Below are positions 8,113 through 12,850 of a stretch of DNA of 12,850 bases, one piece after another. Origin of the DNA: JADCRZ01 sp041751095 (lineage in GTDB: Bacteria > Bacteroidota > Bacteroidia > Chitinophagales > Chitinophagaceae); NCBI GenBank assembly GCA_041751095.1, contig JBGSYC010000246.1, forward strand, positions 1-12,850, given 5' to 3'. The notes below the pieces were generated by a model. It was given only the letters and a program-made list of their open reading frames with translations, was not told the DNA's origin and searched no databases. Numbering within the stretch: the stretch's first letter is position 1; each line of letters opens with the position of its first letter. Position numbers and translations under genes: made by a program.

Positions 8113-11100
8113 TTGATCTTTTATGATTCATATAAGGCTCATCAGGCCTCTATAATATTTCTGCTTCTGATGGTAGCAATTATTGGTTGTAAAACGTCTC
8201 CTGTCGAACGGCCCTTATTCGAAGTGTTGAGTTACAAAAGAACCGGCCTTGATTTCACCAATAAACTCACTCCGGATTCAGGTTTCAATGTCTTTAAGTA
8301 CATGTATTTTTATAATGGGGCGGGCGTTGGCGCCGGTGATTTTAACAATGATGGACTTATTGATCTGTTTTTTTCCTCAAATCAGGGCCAGAACAAATTG
8401 TATCTTAACACGGGTGATCTGCGGTTTAAGGATGTTACCAAACAAGCCAGGATTCCTTTAGACAGTAGTTGGTCTACAGGAGTTGCAATCGCCGACATTA
8501 ACAACGACGGGTTGCTGGATATGTATATCAGCAAGGTCGGGCATTTTGAAACCTTAAATAGCCGTAACCAGCTCCTGATGTGCCAGGGAATTGACAAGAT
8601 GGGCATACCTGTTTATGAGAATAAAGCCCATGAATATGGTTTGGATTTTTCAGGATTCAGCACGCAGGCAGCATTTCTTGATCATGACATGGACGGAGAC
8701 CTGGATCTGTTTTTGTTAAATCATTCAGTACATCAGAATGGAACTTTTGGTCCGCGCAAGTCTTTTACAGGCACATATCATCAACTTTCCGGTGACCGTA
8801 TTTATCGTAATGATGAAGGAAGCTTTACGGATATTACCCGCGAAACGGGTATCAACAGTTCAGCGATTAGCTATGGCTTAGGCGTGGCTGTGGGCGATAT
8901 CAATCTTGATGGATATCCTGACCTGTACATAGGAAATGATTTTCATGAGAATGATTACTTGTATATAAACCAGCAAGACGGAACGTTCAGGGAAGAACTT
9001 GCCAGGCGCATAATGCATACGAGCCAGTATTCAATGGGTGTAGATATAGGAGACATAAACAATGACGGTTACCCTGAGATTGTTTCAATGGATATGTTGC
9101 CTGAAGATCCATATATTTTAAAAAGATCTTTAGGAGAAGATGCATATGATATCTTTAATCTTAAGATCGGGTATGGCTATCATTATCAGTATACCAGGAA
9201 TAATCTTCAGTTAAATCGCAGGAACGGCATGTTCAGTGAAGTTGGTTTGTACGCCGGCGTACACGCCACAGACTGGTCATGGGCCTCTTTATGGATGGAC
9301 TTTGATAACGATGGCCTTAAAGATCTGTTTGTATCAAACGGTATTCCCAAAAGATTGAATGATATCGATTATGTTAATTTTGTTTCTAACGACCAGGTAC
9401 AAGCTAAGATAAAAATGAACAGCATAGGAGGAAAAGACATGGCACTTATCGATAAGTTTCCTCAAATAAAAATACCCAATAAATTCTTTAAAAATACCGG
9501 GCAGGTAGTATTTAAAGACCAGGAAAAGATGATCAAAGGAAATCTGCCTACCTATTCGAATGGAGCTGCTTATGCTGATCTCGATAATGATGGGGATTTG
9601 GATATAGTGGTAAATAATATTGACGAACCGGCGCTGGTATATCAGAATAAAACGAACGATGATAGCAAAAAATCATTCCTTCAAATAAAATTAAGCGGCC
9701 CTGCTAAAAATATAAATGCAGTTGGATCAAAAGTGTTGGTATTTGCAGGCAATGAAATCAGGTCATACGAAAAATATCCTGTAAGAGGTTTTCAATCCAG
9801 CATGGAAGTGCCTGTTCATATAGGATTATATAATGCCCGTGTTGATTCAATAGTACTGATCTGGCCTGATAATACTTTTGAAGCTGTTCAGATAGCTTCC
9901 GGTACTTCAGTTGTAACGTTAAGCTATAAGGAAGATCTTCCGGTGTTTGACTATAGTACAATTACCACACGTTGGCGGCAGGTGTCGAAACAAATGGAGG
10001 ATATTACTCAAAAGGTTGGCTTACTGCATCTGCACAAGGAAAATTCCTTTCATGAATTCGACCGTGAGCCTTTGATCCCACACATGGTATCGACAGATGG
10101 CCCTGCTTTGTCGGTAGCAGATATCAACCATGACGGCCTCCATGATGTTTTTATTGGATCATCAAAATGGAAAGAAAGTAGTGTTTTTCTGCAATCACCT
10201 TCGGGTACATTCGAAAAAACTCCGCAGGTGGCCCTGCATGTTGACAGCACATATGAAGATGTAGATGCATGCTGGGCAGATGTAAATAATGATGGAAACA
10301 CAGACCTGATTGTTGCCAGCGGAGGAAATGAATTTTATGGCGAAGACAAACATTTGACACCGAGGGTTTACCTGAACGATGGCCGTAGCCGCCTGACGAA
10401 ATTGAGCAACGCATTTGAAGGCCTTTTTGTTAATGCTTCCTGTGTTGTGCCGTATGATTTTAACGGTGACGGGTACACTGACATATTCATTGGTGGCAGG
10501 TCCATTCCCTGGGAGTATGGAGAAGTACCAAGATCATACCTGCTGCAGAATGATGGTACGGGTAAATTCAGGGATGTTACTTCACAGTATTCAAATGAAT
10601 TATCGGAGGTGGGTTTTGTCACAAAAGCTTTATGGTTAGACCTAGATAAAAACGGGCATAAGGATCTCATCATTAGTCTGGAATGGGGTGGAATTGGAGC
10701 ATTTATGAATTACAAAGGAACGTTTGTCAAGAAGTGGCTGACTGAAAAGAGTGGCTGGTGGAATTTCATATTGCCCGTTGACGTGAATAATGATGGTAAG
10801 ATAGATTTCGTAGCAGGCAACCTTGGTTTGAACAGCCGTCTTAAGGCTTCTGAAAATGAACCCGTAAAATTATTTTACAGTGATTTCGATGGCAATGGGA
10901 AAAAAGAACAGGTTTTAACCTATTATCTAAAAGGGAAGGAAATACCGTTTGCCAATAAGGCAGAATTAGAGAAACAATTGCCCGGTATGAAAAAAAAGTT
11001 TTTGTACGCCGGGGAATTGGCCAAGGCGTCCCTTAATGAGGTGTTTACCCGTGAAAAACTTAGCAAGTCTAATGTAATTAAAGCGGATTATTTCGCGAAT

Positions 11101-11493
11101 GCTATACTTCTCAATAAAGGCAATCTTAATTTTGATTTGCAGCCTTTGCCATGGGAAGCTCAGTTGACAAGTTATAGAGATGGCGCAGTTGTAAACGCGA
11201 ATGATGATAATTTGCCGGATATCCTGTTGGCAGGAAATTACTACGAAAACAATATTGAAATGGGCAGATATGATGCCGATTTCGGGACTGTATTAATTAA
11301 CCAGGGGCAGGGTAAGTTTGTCAGCGGGAGTGTAAATGGAATAGAAATAAAAGGCCAGGTTCGCCGGATACAAAAAATAGACATTGCCGGGAAAGAAGCT
11401 TACATTTTTGCCAGGAACAACGACAGTACGATAGTGATCAGCTTTAAAGAGAAAAACAGTAACGCTGTGATCCGTTCAGCTTCAAAGTTTTAA
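8113..11493 (+). CDS. FG-GAP/VCBS repeat lipoprotein with central ASPIC/UnbV domain (CRTAC1-like), second paralogue, TTG start
   Basis: This 1126-residue lipoprotein is a clear paralogue of the preceding gene product, collinear along its whole length. The signal peptide ends IIGC, with the lipidated Cys at 26. Calcium loops start at 76, 128, 190, 262, 314, 396 and 489, then UnbV at about 534-605 (RGFQSS 558-563, VLIWPDN 581-587), then loops at 670, 723, 782, 843 (DLDKNGHKD), 890 and 924, with a degenerate one at 1028 (NANDDNLPD). The start is TTG: an in-frame stop lies at 8104-8106, and the first in-frame ATG is codon 20, which would leave too little signal peptide before the lipobox Cys. ATG triplets at 8106 and 8123 are out of frame. 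The gene begins 140 bases after its neighbour. That gap contains no strong promoter that I recognise, only a weak TATAAAGTTTG resembling the phylum's -7 box (8029-8039). It is likely in the same operon, and its function is presumably the same type of surface binding. Confidence 0.92.
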   Translation: MIFYDSYKAHQASIIFLLLMVAIIGCKTSPVERPLFEVLSYKRTGLDFTNKLTPDSGFNVFKYMYFYNGAGVGAGDFNNDGLIDLFFSSNQGQNKLYLNTGDLRFKDVTKQARIPLDSSWSTGVAIADINNDGLLDMYISKVGHFETLNSRNQLLMCQGIDKMGIPVYENKAHEYGLDFSGFSTQAAFLDHDMDGDLDLFLLNHSVHQNGTFGPRKSFTGTYHQLSGDRIYRNDEGSFTDITRETGINSSAISYGLGVAVGDINLDGYPDLYIGNDFHENDYLYINQQDGTFREELARRIMHTSQYSMGVDIGDINNDGYPEIVSMDMLPEDPYILKRSLGEDAYDIFNLKIGYGYHYQYTRNNLQLNRRNGMFSEVGLYAGVHATDWSWASLWMDFDNDGLKDLFVSNGIPKRLNDIDYVNFVSNDQVQAKIKMNSIGGKDMALIDKFPQIKIPNKFFKNTGQVVFKDQEKMIKGNLPTYSNGAAYADLDNDGDLDIVVNNIDEPALVYQNKTNDDSKKSFLQIKLSGPAKNINAVGSKVLVFAGNEIRSYEKYPVRGFQSSMEVPVHIGLYNARVDSIVLIWPDNTFEAVQIASGTSVVTLSYKEDLPVFDYSTITTRWRQVSKQMEDITQKVGLLHLHKENSFHEFDREPLIPHMVSTDGPALSVADINHDGLHDVFIGSSKWKESSVFLQSPSGTFEKTPQVALHVDSTYEDVDACWADVNNDGNTDLIVASGGNEFYGEDKHLTPRVYLNDGRSRLTKLSNAFEGLFVNASCVVPYDFNGDGYTDIFIGGRSIPWEYGEVPRSYLLQNDGTGKFRDVTSQYSNELSEVGFVTKALWLDLDKNGHKDLIISLEWGGIGAFMNYKGTFVKKWLTEKSGWWNFILPVDVNNDGKIDFVAGNLGLNSRLKASENEPVKLFYSDFDGNGKKEQVLTYYLKGKEIPFANKAELEKQLPGMKKKFLYAGELAKASLNEVFTREKLSKSNVIKADYFANAILLNKGNLNFDLQPLPWEAQLTSYRDGAVVNANDDNLPDILLAGNYYENNIEMGRYDADFGTVLINQGQGKFVSGSVNGIEIKGQVRRIQKIDIAGKEAYIFARNNDSTIVISFKEKNSNAVIRSASKF

Positions 11494-11559
11494 GGCCTCT
11501 TAAGCTGCGGGTATAAACTTACAAACAGCGGATCATCCCCTTTCAGGTTGGTTAGTATT

Positions 11560-12513
11560 TCAGTAAACAGGAAAGTAAATTCTTGTAATCCATTTAGTAG
11601 TATCCGGCTCATTAAATCTGTCAGTAACCATTGATTCAAACGGAATGGCCGGCGTTTCTAAACGATAGTCCGATAAATAGTTCTCTAATTGGGCAAAAGC
11701 TTTGTTGATAGTATTCCTCCCGCCCTTTACTTCAGTGACCAGTATATTTCCCGGCACCATACGTTTAAAAAGGAAATTGCCTGAATCTCTTAATGCTTTA
11801 TTAACGGGGATAGCGATCATTGTTTCAAAACGGCTGCTATCTAAAGTCGTGACGTGTACCATAGGATAATTGGTTTCACTTGCTCCCTGCTGAATAATAT
11901 AACCTCTTAAGTTATTTATTAAATTATTTATCTCCAATGTGGAAGGATAATTTGCTTTTAATAACTTAGTCGCTACCAATAAGGTATCCTTAACTTTTTC
12001 CTGCCGGATATTTATGCCATACACGTTTTCTTTTCTTTCCAGGAATGACTGAAGCGCATAAAGAATAGCCTCCATGTTTTCCTCTAAATCTTTTGCCTGC
12101 AAGTGTTGCTGTATACGTTTAACAGGATTTTGACTGGCAACAAAAGAAAATTGCCACTTTACTTCAACAGAATCCTTCTTTAAAGAGACAATGGTAACAA
12201 AGGTTTTTATCTTGGAAGTCTTGTTGCGGATATGCACTTCAACAGCATTAAACAAGGCCTGATTTAGCTGGTAATTATAACCGTCATATTTAAAAGAATC
12301 ATTCTCATGCCCTGAAGTACGAGAAGGTGAATCCGTTTTACGGGGCCACCAGCGCGCCCAGTTATTTTCTTCTGACAAGTATTTGTAAATCTTGTTTGGG
12401 CTACTTTCTACCAGTACCACTTTGGAAATTACAGGCTCACCGGGTATAAAGCCGTAAATGCAGGCCAGCGACAACAGAAATAGTACTGAAAATCCCAACA
12501 ACATTTTTTTCAT
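11560..12513 (-). CDS. Membrane-anchored SRPBCC plus GyrI-like effector-binding domain protein
   Basis: This 317-residue protein has an N-terminal hydrophobic segment (about 4-23) that is more likely an uncleaved anchor than a lipoprotein signal, since the possible lipobox SLAC at 15-18 is poor. Residues about 28-160 look like an SRPBCC (START/polyketide-cyclase-like) fold, with the recognisable early segment NNWARWWPRK (50-59). Residues about 165-317 look like a GyrI-like or AraC-effector-binding domain, ending with DTTKWITRIYFPV (304-316), typical of that fold. Both folds hold small hydrophobic ligands in a cavity, but there is no DNA-binding domain, so a transcription-factor role is unlikely. 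The gene converges on the repeat-protein gene, with 66 bases between the two stop codons, and is not part of that operon. The ATG chosen opens directly into a positively charged MKK and the hydrophobic segment. Domain assignment comes from recognised pattern only; the physiological role is unknown. Confidence 0.75.
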   Translation of the reverse strand: MKKMLLGFSVLFLLSLACIYGFIPGEPVISKVVLVESSPNKIYKYLSEENNWARWWPRKTDSPSRTSGHENDSFKYDGYNYQLNQALFNAVEVHIRNKTSKIKTFVTIVSLKKDSVEVKWQFSFVASQNPVKRIQQHLQAKDLEENMEAILYALQSFLERKENVYGINIRQEKVKDTLLVATKLLKANYPSTLEINNLINNLRGYIIQQGASETNYPMVHVTTLDSSRFETMIAIPVNKALRDSGNFLFKRMVPGNILVTEVKGGRNTINKAFAQLENYLSDYRLETPAIPFESMVTDRFNEPDTTKWITRIYFPVY

Positions 12514-12670
12514 GTAAATAAATATGCAGTATTCAAGCTACAAAATATCAGGCGCTCTTCGAAGTTCATATTCTTTGCAGAACATTTCGGGAGTAGAACA
12601 AGATCATATAAAGGCTCTACCCCGGGCACGGTTTCCCGCCGTTAGGGAGTATAAGTGTCTGTCACTATTG

Positions 12671-12850
12671 TTATTTTACCTCTTTCTGTTTTGCAATCAC
12701 AAACGCAACGATCTCTTCCAAAGAATGATCTATCCTGGTTATCGCATCATTAATGTCTTCCCTGCTTACCTGGGCAGCAAAGGAAGGTGTTTTCATTTTC
12801 TTCATCACGCTTTTCACATCCATGCCATCATAGCCTGCCGGGCGGATCAA
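12671..12850 (-). CDS. C-terminal part of a probable HD-superfamily hydrolase (COG2316-like), cut by window edge
   Basis: An open minus-strand frame enters from the right edge and ends with TAA at 12671-12673, giving the last 59 residues of a protein. It contains RPAGYDGMDVKSVMKKMKTP followed by SFAAQVSRED and ends LEEIVAFVIAKQKEVK. This resembles the C-terminus of predicted HD-superfamily metal-dependent phosphohydrolases, where a KSVKKKxKDKxFAxxVxRED stretch and a final helix with FVI are common. The catalytic His-Asp residues would lie upstream, outside the window, so activity cannot be judged. The segment has the look of real coding sequence, with conserved charged helices and no interruption. 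It reads in the same direction as the SRPBCC gene, with about 157 bases between them, so co-transcription is possible but not shown. Presence of a coding tail is well supported; the family name is less sure. Confidence 0.7.
   Translation of the reverse strand: MIRPAGYDGMDVKSVMKKMKTPSFAAQVSREDINDAITRIDHSLEEIVAFVIAKQKEVK

Noticed and set aside
10368..10673. Antisense open frame of 101 codons inside the second repeat protein
   Set aside because: It is opposite a conserved gene, shows no domain or signal, and overlaps other shadow frames.
4616..11493. Repeated Asp-rich codons considered as a nucleotide repeat array
   Set aside because: The repetition is at protein level (calcium-loop motifs) with diverged codons and irregular spacing; there is no direct DNA repeat array or CRISPR-like structure.
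11477..11507. Inverted repeat CAGCTT/AAGCTG around the stop codon of the second repeat protein, considered as a terminator
   Set aside because: The stem is only six bases with a long loop and no following T-run, so it does not meet the usual pattern of an intrinsic terminator.

Overview
The window looks like a chromosomal segment from a member of the Bacteroidota. A soil or plant-associated Chitinophagaceae-type organism would fit, but that finer placement is a guess from protein flavour. The evidence is a SusC/SusD outer-membrane pair, several lipoprotein signals with loose lipoboxes, and starts without recognisable Shine-Dalgarno sequences.

Layout. Bases 1-58 are a short leader in which I see no convincing promoter or gene. 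Four large plus-strand genes follow: a SusC/RagA TonB-dependent transporter (59-3028), a SusD/RagB lipoprotein (3047-4558), and two tandem paralogous lipoproteins of about 1120 residues built from FG-GAP/VCBS repeats around a central ASPIC/UnbV domain (4616-7972 and 8113-11493). A strong symmetrical hairpin (4579-4605) lies between susD and the first repeat protein, ending only 10 bases before that gene's start codon. Two minus-strand genes converge on this block: a membrane-anchored SRPBCC plus GyrI-like protein (11560-12513), and the C-terminal 59 codons of a probable HD-superfamily hydrolase running off the right edge (12671-12850). No gap between genes exceeds about 160 bases.

How it may work. 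SusC and SusD form the usual gated outer-membrane importer for an oligomeric or otherwise bulky ligand. The two following lipoproteins each carry 14 Asp-rich calcium-loop positions, seven before and seven after the UnbV domain. This suggests two integrin-like beta-propellers per protein. Their place in the locus suggests surface lipoproteins that bind or process the ligand with SusCD, but no catalytic domain, sigma/anti-sigma regulator or glycoside hydrolase is visible, so the substrate is unknown. The most interesting feature is this enzyme-free set of SusCD plus two double-propeller lipoproteins, whose members have lost different calcium loops. The two minus-strand genes appear unrelated to it.
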